Shown here in pieces: positions 10,987 to 21,450 of a stretch of DNA of 64,000 bases (position 1 is its first letter; the number at the start of each line of letters is the position of its first letter). The notes beneath the pieces are model-generated. The model saw only the letters and a program-made list of their open reading frames with translations, was not told where the DNA came from and did not search any database. The stretch comes from Undaria pinnatifida (lineage: Eukaryota > Sar > Phaeophyceae > Laminariales > Alariaceae). The position numbers and the translations under genes are program-made. The stretch lies in assembly GCA_012845835.1 (NCBI GenBank), contig JABAKD010000025.1, positions 15,663,966 through 15,727,965 on the forward strand, written 5' to 3'.

Positions 10987-11120
10987 CATCCCACGGTAGA
11001 GTTGCAGCATCAGTCCGTGAGTTCCTCACATGAGGAACTCAATATCTCACCCGAAAAATCACCTCGAAGGCATTCGGTCGCACAACCCGACCAATCTTCT
11101 ATGCCCTAGTCCAACAATGT
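10952..11120 (-). repeat. Family G dispersed repeat copy with near-perfect palindrome, reverse
   Basis: At 11019-11040 two 10-bp arms, GAGTTCCTCA and TGAGGAACTC, are separated by CA. Downstream CGAAGGCATTCGGTCGCAC is the reverse of the family G block. A second, slightly shorter palindrome of the same type lies at 11155-11174. Confidence 0.65.
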
Positions 11121-11174
11121 AATGTAATCGTGAAATTTCTTCATTGACGGGCAGTTCCTCGCATGAGGAACTCT

Positions 11175-12226
11175 ATCGCCCCGGGACTTTTTTGCACTAA
11201 ACCTGCAATCCCTACCGTGTACGACTCAGTTACTGGATTTATTATGCACGTACCAAGAAGCAAAGATTGTCCCAAATCGATGCACATTGAGTTATGATAT
11301 TCAAAATGATAAAGAGGAAACAAATAATTCTTGAGTCGCTCAACCCTGCTGCAAACACTAACGAAATGACCAACAACAAGAAGAGATTTGCTGTCGGTCG
11401 ATCTAAACTGCGCGAACGGATTATCCTCTTAATAATAGACAAAAGGTTTGTACAATTTGGAGGAGTGGTATATAAGCAATAATCGGGCAAAGTAATTGGC
11501 ACTACACCCGTACCCCATTTATCAGCGATTTGCGTTCATAAATGAACTCAATTTCCTAAAAGTTATGATCGCCTGACAACCTCTCACATAAACACTCCGT
11601 ATCCATTAAGTTTCCCAATCCCCTTTCCTTCTTATTGAGCAGTCATGTACGCTAGAACGAATTCGAGTTGAGCAGCACCATCGTGAGCAGCGATCGAGGT
11701 AGAAGTTCGTTAGCATCGATCGAGGCAGAAGCAACGAGGTCGGAGAGTCTAGGGTTGAAGCAAGCGGCTTACGGCGGAAGAGTGAGGGCCGCCGAGAGGG
11801 GAGATTAGGCAAGGCTGTGTTTGATTTGTTTGGTTGGATTCCACAAGGGATACGACATTGGGACCTAATGAATAAAAAGTTTCAAGCACATTCCGAGGCA
11901 AAATAGTATCGGAAATACAAGCTGATATTATCATCATCGTCACAACAGACGTCGAACCTGACCACGAAAACAAATATTGATCAAACCGAACGACTAGCGA
12001 GAGGCTGCGTTGTGCTCCCTTAGAGGGCAAAGGCATTCCTCGGGAGCTAGATCACCCTAACGTAAATGTGATCACCGGGATATAATGTATAAGTTGATTC
12101 GCCCAGAGCAAAACAAAGAAGGCTGTTTGTCTACCATTGTCTCGAGGGCAAGAGTATATCCTGTTGGGTGTGCGCAGAAGTAGCGGCGACTGTTCTGTTT
12201 GGTGCATCAGGTGAGCCTTATTTCCC
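11175..12226. other. No recognised feature
   Basis: Short overlapping frames only. A direct repeat CGATCGAGG(T/C)AGAAG occurs twice near 11690-11731. No exon or element boundary is visible. Confidence 0.35.
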
Positions 12227-12457
12227 GTGGTTCAATTGTTGACAAAATACGGTAGTGTTGCGCCCCCAGAATTTTGTCGCCCATCACCAACGAGGCCAAG
12301 TGGCGATTTTGACATCCGCGTACGTTTGCTCACCGCGGTTATGCCCGTTGCAGTACCGGTATCGCCTGTGATAGCCCTTCCACAGCGTATTCAAATATTA
12401 TCAATCGGAAATGTAGCCCCGCGCCTTCCTTACCGGCTGTTTCAGAACAAGATATAA
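12227..12457 (+). CDS. Unassigned short open frame, possibly part of the coding island
   Basis: The 76-codon frame has a proline- and valine-rich composition (CRPSPTRPSGDFDIRV, AVMPVAVPVSPVIALPQR) and ends at TAA in FQNKI. No domain is recognised and no ATG context is convincing. A weakly similar stretch (ISVGAAPRRP) occurs in another frame at about 12850-12890. The rest of 12458-13029 holds nothing clear. Confidence 0.22.
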   Translation: MVQLLTKYGSVAPPEFCRPSPTRPSGDFDIRVRLLTAVMPVAVPVSPVIALPQRIQILSIGNVAPRLPYRLFQNKI

Positions 12458-13029
12458 GATTACCTGTATGGGCAATCATCTTGTCTGGAGGATGTTAGAT
12501 TTCTCTGACCAAGATTGTTGTATTAAATAACCGCTTGTTTTCATTCTCACCAAGACTGTAGTACCCGATTTTTTTTCCCGCGTGCCATCATTTTTTTGCT
12601 TATGGGGTGATTTCAGTAAGCCCTTCTTACTAACAACACGTTCTCGTCCAAGTACACGAAGGGTCGCACGACGCTCGATCCCTGGCAACCCTTTGATAGG
12701 CATGTCATATTTTTTCAACGATTGCCGACGAGGCAGTGTCGCTTCAAAACAATCAAACAAGAAACCACGTGGGTCGAGTGTGGGGTAGCAACGCCGGTAT
12801 CAGCTGGCTGGTAACGCCTGTGCGGTCGCTTCATAACACGGAGCCACCAATTATATCGGTCGGGGCGGCTCCGCGCCGTCCTTGTTGCAATTTCAATAAA
12901 AAGCGTTTTGGTTCCATGGCTGGCAGATGTCTCATCCAGAGCATGTAGACCTCCCTGACTCTAAGATAGAGGAGCCGGATTTCTTACATGGATTCCAACA
13001 TTTCTGAGGAGGGAAAATCAACGTCGCAC

Positions 13030-13140
13030 TTTTAAGACAAACAACCCATGTCCGAGTTCACGCCGGGCCTCATCGCAGAAGCACATACCCCGGCATAGCT
13101 TTCATTGACACGGGTTCCCCACAGCAGTATCTTGTACAGG
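13030..13140 (+). CDS. Candidate exon with aspartic-protease-like DTG motif
   Basis: In one plus-strand frame this segment reads LLRQTTHVRVHAGPHRRSTY followed by PGIAFIDTGSPQQYLVQ and then reaches CAG followed by GTACGT, a strong splice-donor match at 13141. The hydrophobic-hydrophobic-DTG-S/A pattern is the catalytic signature of pepsin- and retropepsin-type aspartic proteases. Only this short segment is present, so the function is a suggestion. A possible acceptor cluster lies at about 13224-13236 (ACCAG, ATCAG, CAG), just before the long frame at 13191-13904, which would give an intron of roughly 90 bp. Confidence 0.3.
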
Positions 13141-13190
13141 TACGTTCTGTCATAGTACAGTCCGTTCGAAGGATTGATTGACGCACGTAA

Positions 13191-13904
13191 ACGACAATTG
13201 CGTTCTCCTCCATTACTTTATACCAGCAATCAGCAGTTGCTCCTACTCTGTTGTGCGTCTCAATACGCTTCGTTGTTTTTGGTCAAGACGTGCTCGGCTT
13301 AAAAACCATATTCAGCAACGTTGAGCGCAGTTCGATCATTGCGTTCCGAGTCTACTACAATCCACAGACCCGACTGTTGGATAAGAGCTCATCGGTTCCT
13401 GACACCATCATTCACGTGTGCCACATTATCGGTTTAGTAAAAAAAGATGGTAGGATAAAGATTTCGGTATCGTCGCACCACTATTACAACGCCTCGATTG
13501 ATCCTCGAGCGCCAATGTCAGGCGCGGACATGAGTCCAACGATATTTTTGGTAGACGGGTCATTCAGCGAGAGTAAAATCACAATCGTGGATACGCCGAA
13601 GTATAGTACGGCGTCGAGCTGCCAGACGTCGCGCGCTGAAAAAACCCAGTGTTATGCCGCTGATTTCCCTCCCGCTGCCATTTTAGTTGATGGGGAGAGT
13701 ATCGTTCGACTTGTTCGACTTTCAACATCCGTTGCAGGAAAAAATAAACGAGCTCATGTGTTATTATCGTATATGGATTATTACCGGGTTTTTGAGACCG
13801 AGACGAATACAACTTACTGTGAGATTGTCAGATACTCTCTTCCGTTTTTGGTTTGCCGAATCTATAACATCACCCACGTAGGACCCGATAACAGGTGTTC
13901 ATGA
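13191..13904 (+). CDS. Open frame of about 237 codons, product unknown, likely coding
   Basis: Open on the plus strand from just after TAA at 13188-13190 to TGA at 13902-13904. It is one of the longest frames outside transposon and membrane genes. No ATG lies near its start, so it is probably an exon or a fragment. Recognisable-looking but unassigned stretches include SSVPDTIIHVCHIIGLVKKD, ISVSSHHYYNASIDPRAPMS, PTIFLVDGSFSESKITIVD and HVLLSYMDYYRVFETETN. The alternation of short beta-strand-like and polar segments suggests a beta-rich protein. It lies about 50 bp beyond the DTG segment with a plausible intron between. It could belong to the same source as the decayed segments at 9647-10986. 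An internal minus frame (13579-13812) is a shadow. Confidence 0.45.
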   Translation, partial: TTIAFSSITLYQQSAVAPTLLCVSIRFVVFGQDVLGLKTIFSNVERSSIIAFRVYYNPQTRLLDKSSSVPDTIIHVCHIIGLVKKDGRIKISVSSHHYYNASIDPRAPMSGADMSPTIFLVDGSFSESKITIVDTPKYSTASSCQTSRAEKTQCYAADFPPAAILVDGESIVRLVRLSTSVAGKNKRAHVLLSYMDYYRVFETETNTTYCEIVRYSLPFLVCRIYNITHVGPDNRCS

Positions 13905-13975
13905 ACGCACCAACGCCTTGCCGCACAGGGCGTGGAACATCGGAGGACTAGCACTGTTTTGCTGCCAGGCAGGTT

Positions 13976-14124
13976 ATGTTTTTACCCCAAGCATCAGGAA
14001 TCGGCAAGGCACGTTTAGCGAAAGACGTGAAGAAACTCGCGCTTATTTTATGGTGGATACTGGAGAACGACGGCTCGGACACGACCCCAGCGCCTCGTCG
14101 GAATGGAACACCAGATTACCCTGA
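13976..14124 (+). CDS. Unassigned coding-like segment
   Basis: A plus-strand frame reads ASGIGKARLAKDVKKLALIL then WWILENDGSDTTPAPRRNGT before composition degrades at about 14125. It looks like protein but carries no recognised motif. It follows the 13191-13904 frame by about 70 bp. Confidence 0.25.
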
Positions 14125-14405
14125 CGCCCGCCATTTTTTTTGTTTGGTGTTGCTTTGTTCAGGGTTGTGTTTTGCATGGGACATTGCAAGTATGAAAAAC
14201 ATATCATAGACATCCATGGGCGCAGCGCCGTCATTGCGAAGGTTGCCAGTTATCCGGTGTTTACATTGGGAGGAAAATGTTCAGAGATACATGTGTTGTT
14301 TCGAAGAAAGACGGGTTTGTGCTTGGGTAGGCCTGTAAGATGTTACCTGGATCGCGAAAGTGGATTGTATCCTGGGTGGGCCGGAGGCATAGTAACGATA
14401 GCCTT

Positions 14406-14573
14406 GAAACGGTTGCATCCGCGCCCGATGATTTCGTCAAGGATGCCGTTCTGGGAAGGATTGGTTACGTGGAATCGCTTCCATCAACGCCTCCATATTT
14501 AGTTGAGGCTGCCGTTCGCAGAAGCTTTGGGGATTTTGAATCGCTTGCATCAACGCCCCCAGGTTTCGTTTAG
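14406..14573 (+). repeat. Three tandem 66-bp repeats encoding 22-residue units
   Basis: Units start at 14406, 14472 and 14538 (period exactly 66). In the plus frame ending at 14573 the units align as LETVASAPDDFV, ESLPSTPPYLVEAAVRRSF and ESLASTPPGFV. A period divisible by three and better conservation at the protein level suggest the repeat belonged to a protein. No known repeat family is recognised. Confidence 0.6.
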
Positions 14574-14599
14574 GCTGTTGTTCGGGAAAAAGGGGTCGG

Positions 14600-15659
14600 A
14601 TTGTATTCGGATTTATTTGTCGCATTGAGCGATTGAACATGATGGAGTATCGAGAAAAAAGCTCAGCTTGCAACCCCACGCTACTTTAAGGGGCATGGGT
14701 GAGCAGGGCAACTCATGGATTATAACTTGTGTTTCGGCTAGCGCTCAGAGCGAGACTGTTCTGTCGTTTTGTCTTGATCGATTGTTGTAGAGTCAGAGGT
14801 GTCATCCAAGCTTTTGTTGGGGTCGCGTTTAGTTTATTAAACGTCTCAGTGGTTCACACGTATGGTTGCCATTAAATCGATTGCGTGCGATAACTGTCAT
14901 GACTTGTTACCTTGCAGTAATTGATTTTTAGTAGCAAACTGTTTGGTTTTCAACTAAATAGCAGGGTGGGCCAATGTGTTATTAATTAATAAGTCAAATG
15001 ATTATTTCAGAAAGGTGAGTCAAAACCTCATAACGTAATTTGATAATTCAGGTTCGGAATAGACCCAAGGAAAAGTTCAAGACACCTCCATACGAGTGGT
15101 TGGTGTAGAAGTTTACCTTCGCTCGTGGTCGTGGGTAGATATTAGAGTATGATTTGCATCTATCTGGGTAGCTCAAATAGTCACGTGTTTTTGGTAGGTG
15201 GTAAGGTCGTAGTTGCGTGTTACGTAGATTCCAAGAACAAGTTGAGAGGAATATGAAAGTCGTCGTACATAACTGATTGCCAAGTACTCGTGAGGTCGGA
15301 AGGTTTTTAGAGCAGATTTCCCGGGGGCTGTCGTGCTTGCCCTTTCATGTCAGAAGCTCGCTGGGTGCGTCTCTAGTCGATGCAAGATATGGCAAGCCAC
15401 CGGGGTCCGCCGACACTGATATAAGCGAGTATCAGGCGGAAGTGTCTGTCAGTATGTGACGAATTGGAAGGCGGACAACAGCAGGGCAGAAGGATAAAGG
15501 ATGCTCAAATACACGTGGTCCATCAATCATATTTTTTGACCAGTTCTGGAAGCCAGAACAAGTATCTATTTCGTCAGATGGAAGAACCTGCAGATACTGT
15601 CTGCAATGAGGTTGGACAGGTAGCGAGAATACAGCAGTCTCGCGAGTGAGATTCACCAG
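14600..15659. other. No recognised feature
   Basis: AT-rich patches (14890-15010) and short overlapping frames only. Confidence 0.35.
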
Positions 15660-16790
15660 ACCGAGTGAGCCAAGCCCAATTCTCCTTTCACTTGTTTAAA
15701 CGCCCCACCTAAAGTCGAAATGGGCCTGAGTAAGAAACATTTGTACTCAATTAATATCACGTCTTCATCTTTCTGGCTATCCATGACGTAGCTTGAATTC
15801 AACCCCCCAAAGCCCGCCCCCCCCCCGCAACGCCCACCACTCGCACGATTGCCTAGACCTAGCACCACGCGTATAGCAAGCCCCTACATATATGTGACCC
15901 AAACCTGTTAACAACCCTGCCCCCCCCCCCCCCCCCCCCCCCCTCCCCCACCCCCCCCCCCCTCTTGATCAAACGCCCCACTTAACATCGAAATCTGCCA
16001 AAGCAATAAACCCTTCAACGCACTTGATATCAGCTCATTATCTTTCTAGAGCCATCCATGCCACTGATTCAGTTCACCCCGCCCACCCCCAACGCCCCCT
16101 CCTTCCCCACCATCCGCACCATCGCCTAGACCTAGCACCACGCGTATATCAAACCCCTACATTTATGCGACCTAAATCTGTTGAAGACCTCTGTCACTCC
16201 AACCCCCCGCCTCCCACCCCCCCTCACCCCCACCCCGCCCTCTCCTCACTTGTTGTACGATTTACAGCATATACATGATAAAGTGATGCATTCTTTCCAA
16301 AACCGTCAGATATACCCCCGTAAAGGATTTATTGTTTTCACGCACAGATCGAGTAGCCCCGCCCGCCCGCCCGCCCTCCCACCTCCTCGCCCGCCCGCCC
16401 CCGCACTCCCTCGCCCCCCTGCTCCCTCTTTAGCAAACTCAGCCCCCCACGGCCTCAAAAGCTCCGCCCTCCCCTCACCGGATATACGACTTACACCATA
16501 CACTTGATAAAGTGATGCATTTCCTTCCAAAGCTGTCAGACTTTTCCCCATCTTAAACGGGTATATAGTTTCCGCGCGCACAGACTGACTAACATCACCC
16601 TGTTGATCCTGAAAGCTATACTGTAGATCCGAGGAGAGTCGCCGACCTATATCCTTAGTCTCATAAGGACACACAACCCGAAATATGCGCGATCGGAGTA
16701 TCACACACAGCTTGCAAGCATGAGTTCCGATAAAATATTCGACGTCACATCTGGAGTCTGAGCGTATTTTTACTTTTATAATATATTCCA
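15660..16790 (+). repeat. Family V repeat array, first block
   Basis: Two consecutive subunits (about 15680-15900 and 15965-16190) share AAACGCCCCAC, CGAAAT, CTTGATATCA-type, TCGCCTAGACCTAGCACCAC, GCGTATA and CCCCTACAT. They are followed by two further subunits around 16240-16330 and 16440-16560 sharing ACTTGATAAAGTGATGCATT-like blocks and CCGTCAGA. The block closes with a tail (16560-16770) including CATCACCCTGTTGATCCTGA and CGATCGGAGTATCACACACA. The same series recurs at 17940-18900. Confidence 0.75.
15917..15962. repeat. Poly-C tract
   Basis: About 45 bp of almost pure C with two short TCCCCCA-type interruptions. It lies inside the family V array. Confidence 0.9.
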
Positions 16791-17283
16791 GCTCCAGCTT
16801 GAACCCACCCAAACACGCCCACGTGCTTCAGATCCATGTCGTTTGAGGTCTAGCCTGTTTACTATTGCCGAAGGTACAGTAGCGGGGGTCCGCGGGAGTT
16901 TTTTCACTGCCGGTTTTGAGCAACTCGGACCAGAGACTACGTACCTCATCATGTAGGCGAAAACAGCTAGACTATACTTCATCGTTGTGCGTGGCGCAGG
17001 GCATCCAAGACCTATTTATTATGGGAAACATTTTTAGTGATAATTTCCCTCTTTAGCGGGGGTCTCCGACACGAAAATCAGAAAGCATCTCCATTCTAGA
17101 CAATACAAAAATCTCAAAAGTTTTTCGATATTTTGGGGTTCAGAAATAATCAAGGCCAAAAAGAAATGAACGGGTTTTTTTGGTGGTTTCTGAGGCCTGA
17201 AACAACAGCTATTATTCCAAAATATCAGAACTGGGATAATTTGACTTTTGGATACTACCTCGTACCAAGTATCACTTGTCAAT
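16791..17283. other. No recognised feature
   Basis: Short frames on both strands only. The sequence does not match the neighbouring family V blocks. Confidence 0.35.
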
Positions 17284-17445
17284 ACTGCCTACTCTGTATT
17301 GTCTGCTGTACGCGTAACCCTTCACCCACACCAAAGAATATCAAATACACCTACAACTGCCTAGTCTGTACTTGGTACGGTACCTGTCTGCTCTACACGC
17401 CACCCACCACCAACGCCAAAGAATCACAAACACACCTACACTACA
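17284..17445. repeat. Imperfect tandem duplication, about 72-bp and 90-bp units
   Basis: Both units start ACTGCCTA(C/G)TCTGTA and later share ACACCAAAGAAT- or AACGCCAAAGAATC-type blocks and AACACACCTACA. The second has a short insertion. Confidence 0.65.
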
Positions 17446-17939
17446 GCATACCGCGCTTGATAACTGCGGGAAGAAGCTTCGTCCTCATACAAATGCGACA
17501 GCAGCACCATCACCGCCATTAAGACCACCACAGTAGCAGCACCACACCATCACCTCAGCAGCAGCACAGCAGCAGAGAGAACAAGAGAGTCCGTGGCGGC
17601 CTAACGTCGCCTGCGACAGAGTACGTACAAAGTTTTGGAAAGTAAAAGCAAACTGGAAAACATGACCTACCAATTCAAAATACAACTACTTGAACAAAAG
17701 TCGGAAACCATAAAGAGAAAAATAATGAACGCCGCTTTTTTCTCATTCGCATATTTCTGGAGCCTCGGCACTACAAAAAGAATCGCCAGAAGTAATCTCC
17801 TAAACTCTTTCCACAATAGTAGCAATTACTCCATTTTAATTCAGATCGTCGAAGTAAGAAAGGGAGACACACGCTAGACGGAAAAAGAGGCCGGGGGGTC
17901 ACTCGTAATAGTGACCCTTAGTAAAAAAAAATATACCTG
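17446..17939. other. No recognised feature
   Basis: A CAG/CAC-rich stretch at 17495-17575 and an 80-codon plus frame (17635-17877) without motif. No gene is called. Confidence 0.35.
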
Positions 17940-18900
17940 GTAATGTATACCCGGTACCTCTTCCCCACACCCCGCACGGTCGCCTAGACCCAGCACCGCG
18001 CGTATAGCAAGCCCCTACATATAGGGTTAACACGCGCGATCGGAGGATCACACACAATGTTGCCAAGATCAGTGTCGACCAAATCCTTGATCTCATTGTT
18101 GGAGTGTATTTAGATACTATATATATGGGACCTAAACCTCTTGAAAACCCTCCCCCCCCACCCCCCACCCCGCCCCCCCTCCATGTTTATCTTTTCCTGG
18201 CTTTCTCTTGCTTAAACGCCGAACCTAATATCGAAATCCGCCAGAGTAATAAGCACTTCCACGCCCTGGATATCGCCTCGTTATCGTTTCAGAGCCGTAT
18301 ATGCCGCTCCTGCAATTCCCACACACCCCCGCCCCCAACGCCTATTCCTTCCCCACCACCGGCACCATCGCCTAGACTTAGCACCACGCGTATACCAAAC
18401 CCCTACATATATGCGACCTAAAACCCCTTCTACCCCCGCCCCCCGTCCCCCCCGCCATAACCCCCCCTCCTCCCCCACAAGAAGGATTTTCAGTATCCAC
18501 GCACAAGTTGACCTGCCCCACCCGTCCCCTCCACCCTTCCCCCCCTCCCGTCCCCCTTTTGACCAAAATCAGGCCCCCACGTCCTTTAGAACTCCGCCCT
18601 CCCCTCGCCTGTTATTCCACTTACAGGATTCACTTGATAAACTGATGCATTTCCTTCAACAGCTGTCAGATTTTGCCCCCCTCAGAAACGGGTTTTAGTT
18701 TCCGCGCACAGACTGCCTAACATCACCCTGTTGACCCTGATAGAGCTCTACACTGTAGTTGAACTGAGTCGCCGACCTACACCCTTAAAGAGGACACACA
18801 ACCCGTAGTACCCGCGATCGGAGTATCACACACAGCTTGCAAAGATGAGTTTCGACAAAATATTCGACCTCACAGCTGGAGTGTATTTTAGTTTTTGCAG
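17940..18900 (+). repeat. Family V repeat array, second block
   Basis: Repeats the subunits of 15660-16790, including TCGCCTAGACCCAGCACC at about 17980, CGCGATCGGAGGATCACACA at 18025, TCGCCTAGACTTAGCACCAC at about 18368, and the closing tail 18690-18890 with CATCACCCTGTTGACCCTGA. Long C-rich stretches join the pieces. Two blocks about 2 kb apart in the same orientation suggest a segmental duplication or a larger element with internal deletions. Confidence 0.7.
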
Positions 18901-19238
18901 AGTATAATTTTAACCCCCTACCCTAGCAATGGGAAATGCATAGATTATATAGATGATACAGGAACTCTTGTCGAAGAGAGAACGAACGTCGAGCGATGAA
19001 TCTATGAAAAATTTTCTAACATGGGTTTCGTAGACACCATTTGTGTGGTGTTGGCTCCGTTGGTTTTGAAGAAAAAATGCTCTGGAACTCACCGAAGAAT
19101 GTTCTGTGTGTTAACAAGCCTGATTTTGGGCTTGAGTGGGAGGGCTGTTTTCGGCATACTACGGACTTACGGATCGGATTGAACGAGGATAGGTCTTCAC
19201 GCCTTTCCACCTGGAAACCTTTTGCATTCCAAAATAGC

Positions 19239-19250
19239 GTTGTTGTTGTC

Positions 19251-19316
<66 letters not shown>
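19239..19316. repeat. (GTT)26 microsatellite with two GTC units
   Basis: 78 bp, 26 triplets, two of them GTC near the 5' end. It creates artefactual poly-valine and poly-threonine frames on the two strands. Confidence 0.95.
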
Positions 19317-19759
19317 CTCACATTAACTTGAATAATCAAGTCTGTGGTCACAGGACATTTGTGGTCCAGTACTGAAGGCGTGAGCGCGCGGAAACAAATC
19401 AAGCACAAGTGAGGACAAGGGGCTAATACCCATTCTAACGACGCTGTTGTCCTATGTCCCTTCCACCCAAGTGTCACCATCGAGGAAAGAAAACAATCCT
19501 ATGACGTGATATCTAGCACAGCAAATACCAACACTTTTGTTTTTGAAAAAATTCTCTCACTTTTACTTTCCAGCTTCTAGACAAGCTGTGGTCACAGGTG
19601 TCGTCCTTTCTCCCCCCCGGTTCTTGCCTTCAATGTTTATTGCGCATAGGGTTCAGCACTCCCACTGGTCGTCGATTTTTCATCGAGTGTTGCTAACTCA
19701 CGCTCTCGCGCTTTCCGCAAGTCAATATGTGCACAAGAAGAAGTCACAACGAATGTATA

Positions 19760-19845
19760 CGAGTGCTCGGCGGGGCTCGAACTCACGAAACTGACCTATA
19801 CCAGGCTTACAACCTGGTACGCCACCGGGGCGGCCGGGAAACTTC
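19760..19845 (-). other. tRNA-like fragment with Tyr-type (GTA) anticodon arm
   Basis: On the minus strand, CCAGG and CCTGG pair as a 5-bp stem (7 bp with the flanking TA) around the 7-nt loop TTGTAAG. This puts U33 and a GTA anticodon in place. Downstream GAGTTCGAGCC matches the internal B-box promoter and T-loop. The acceptor ends do not pair, the D-arm is short, and there are about five extra bases between the anticodon arm and T-arm. It is therefore better read as a tRNA pseudogene or the head of a tRNA-derived SINE than as a working tRNA gene. Confidence 0.4.
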
Positions 19846-21280
19846 AAAAGGGCGTGTAGCCTACGCGCGGCCGTATAAGTAAAAAAATACACCGCTTCCC
19901 CCTGGGTCGTCTAGCCCGAAGACACTGTTTATCAGGAAACCGGTATCTCTATGACGATAATTGTGCAATTTCCAAATAGTAAGATACGATGTTTAGCTGA
20001 GCCACCGAATAACGATAGAGCGCCCCCACTACTCTGTTGTTCTTTCCCAATCAAGAAATACTGGAGCTTGACCTGTAACTACGTACTCGATCGTGCGATT
20101 TATGATGACATTAATATCATAGCCAGAACAGCAGCAACAGCAACGGAAACCCAGACAACTCGAAGCAGATGTTATGTGTTGCACTTAATACCGCTGGAAA
20201 TTCCTGGATTTGTCCGGGACCGGAGGATGGCGCTATGAGGCCGGCACCCACTCGCTAACACCCGGCCTTCGGATGTCCAGACCCGCTTACGGTGGTCTCA
20301 GCTCAACTTACGGCTCCTTGTTTAGTCTTTGTGAAGAATTCTTGCATGGAAATGAGACGATACAAGGTACAGAGCAGTTTTTCAAGAATTCACGAGCGTG
20401 TGCTACCTACATTCACGTTCTCTATTGTAAGACTGGGGAGGCCTGACCCTAGGGGAGCTTTGCATGGATACCACATTCGGTTGACAAGTTCAGACCGCAG
20501 AGTTGAGGCGCCGTCACTTGAGGCACATCGTGCACCTCATACCACATCATACCAGAGGAAAGAACCACTCCATAAATTTCGCAACATAGATGTTTCTTCA
20601 AGCTAGTCAAATTGGGCTGGGGTTTCGAAGTTTTTGTTCTTTACAAACAGCGGGAGGTCGCGTCGACCAAACTTCTTCACTGACCCTCTAATGCTTCTTT
20701 TTTTCGTTTGCTCGTCTCCTAAATTTTGCTCCGCACCTTTTCTTTCTCCATCTTCCTCCCTCCTCGTCACTCATATATCCGGGGTCACTGAGCGGGCTCT
20801 CATGGTTCACGCAGACTACGACACGCGCGTTCGATTACATCGGCGGCGGATTTCAATATATATAAATATATATGTTAATTCGCTCGATGACCACATAGAA
20901 TTGCTCCATCACAACATACATGCTAACTTCGAGCCGAGCGCGGCTTCGTCGCGCGTTTTTGTGCGGAACGTAATAGAGGGTAGGAACCACGTCATGAATC
21001 GAAATGGGTTACGGACATTTCCGAGGGTACACTAGTGCAGTGGACGGAACAACAAGCGCGTAATGAAAACGTAGACGAGAAAGGTCGAGTTTCCTCCACC
21101 AGAAACATAAAAAGACGAACTCGAGAGTCTGTCAACGATGTGTCAGGTCTATACCTGGTGCATACGTCTCATTACTCGCGCCTGAAAAAACCTACTATAC
21201 CGCTTGCCACCCAAGAAAGACTACCACGTACATATTACACGTAGTCTATATCACTACGCATACGCACGACAGACGCAAGT
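19846..21280. other. No recognised feature
   Basis: Frames of 95-133 codons exist on the plus strand (19951-20238, 20634-21035), but they carry no motif and overlap others. No repeat family is identified. Confidence 0.3.
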
Positions 21281-21450
21281 CAATTGGAAAAAAGAAACAA
21301 AGAACAAAAAAGAAGAGAAAGGAAAGGAAATAAAAGAGAAGAAAGCGCAAACAGAAAACGAAAACGAAAAAGAAAGAAAAGAAAAGGCAAGAAAAGCAAA
21401 AAAACGGCAAGACAAGAAGAGGAAGTACGGAAAGGAAGGAAGAAAAAAAT
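21281..21450 (+). repeat. Purine-rich (AAG-type) low-complexity tract
   Basis: About 170 bp of almost only A and G on the plus strand. The lysine- and glutamate-rich frame it produces is an artefact of composition. Confidence 0.8.

Noticed and set aside
16306-16812. 168-codon minus-strand frame
   Set aside because: Runs through the C-rich family V array (poly-Gly/Ala/Arg part) and its conserved tail. The parallel block at 17940-18900 does not keep the frame.
19760-19845. Functional tRNA-Tyr gene
   Set aside because: Acceptor stem does not pair and the T-arm spacing is abnormal, so only a tRNA-like fragment is claimed.
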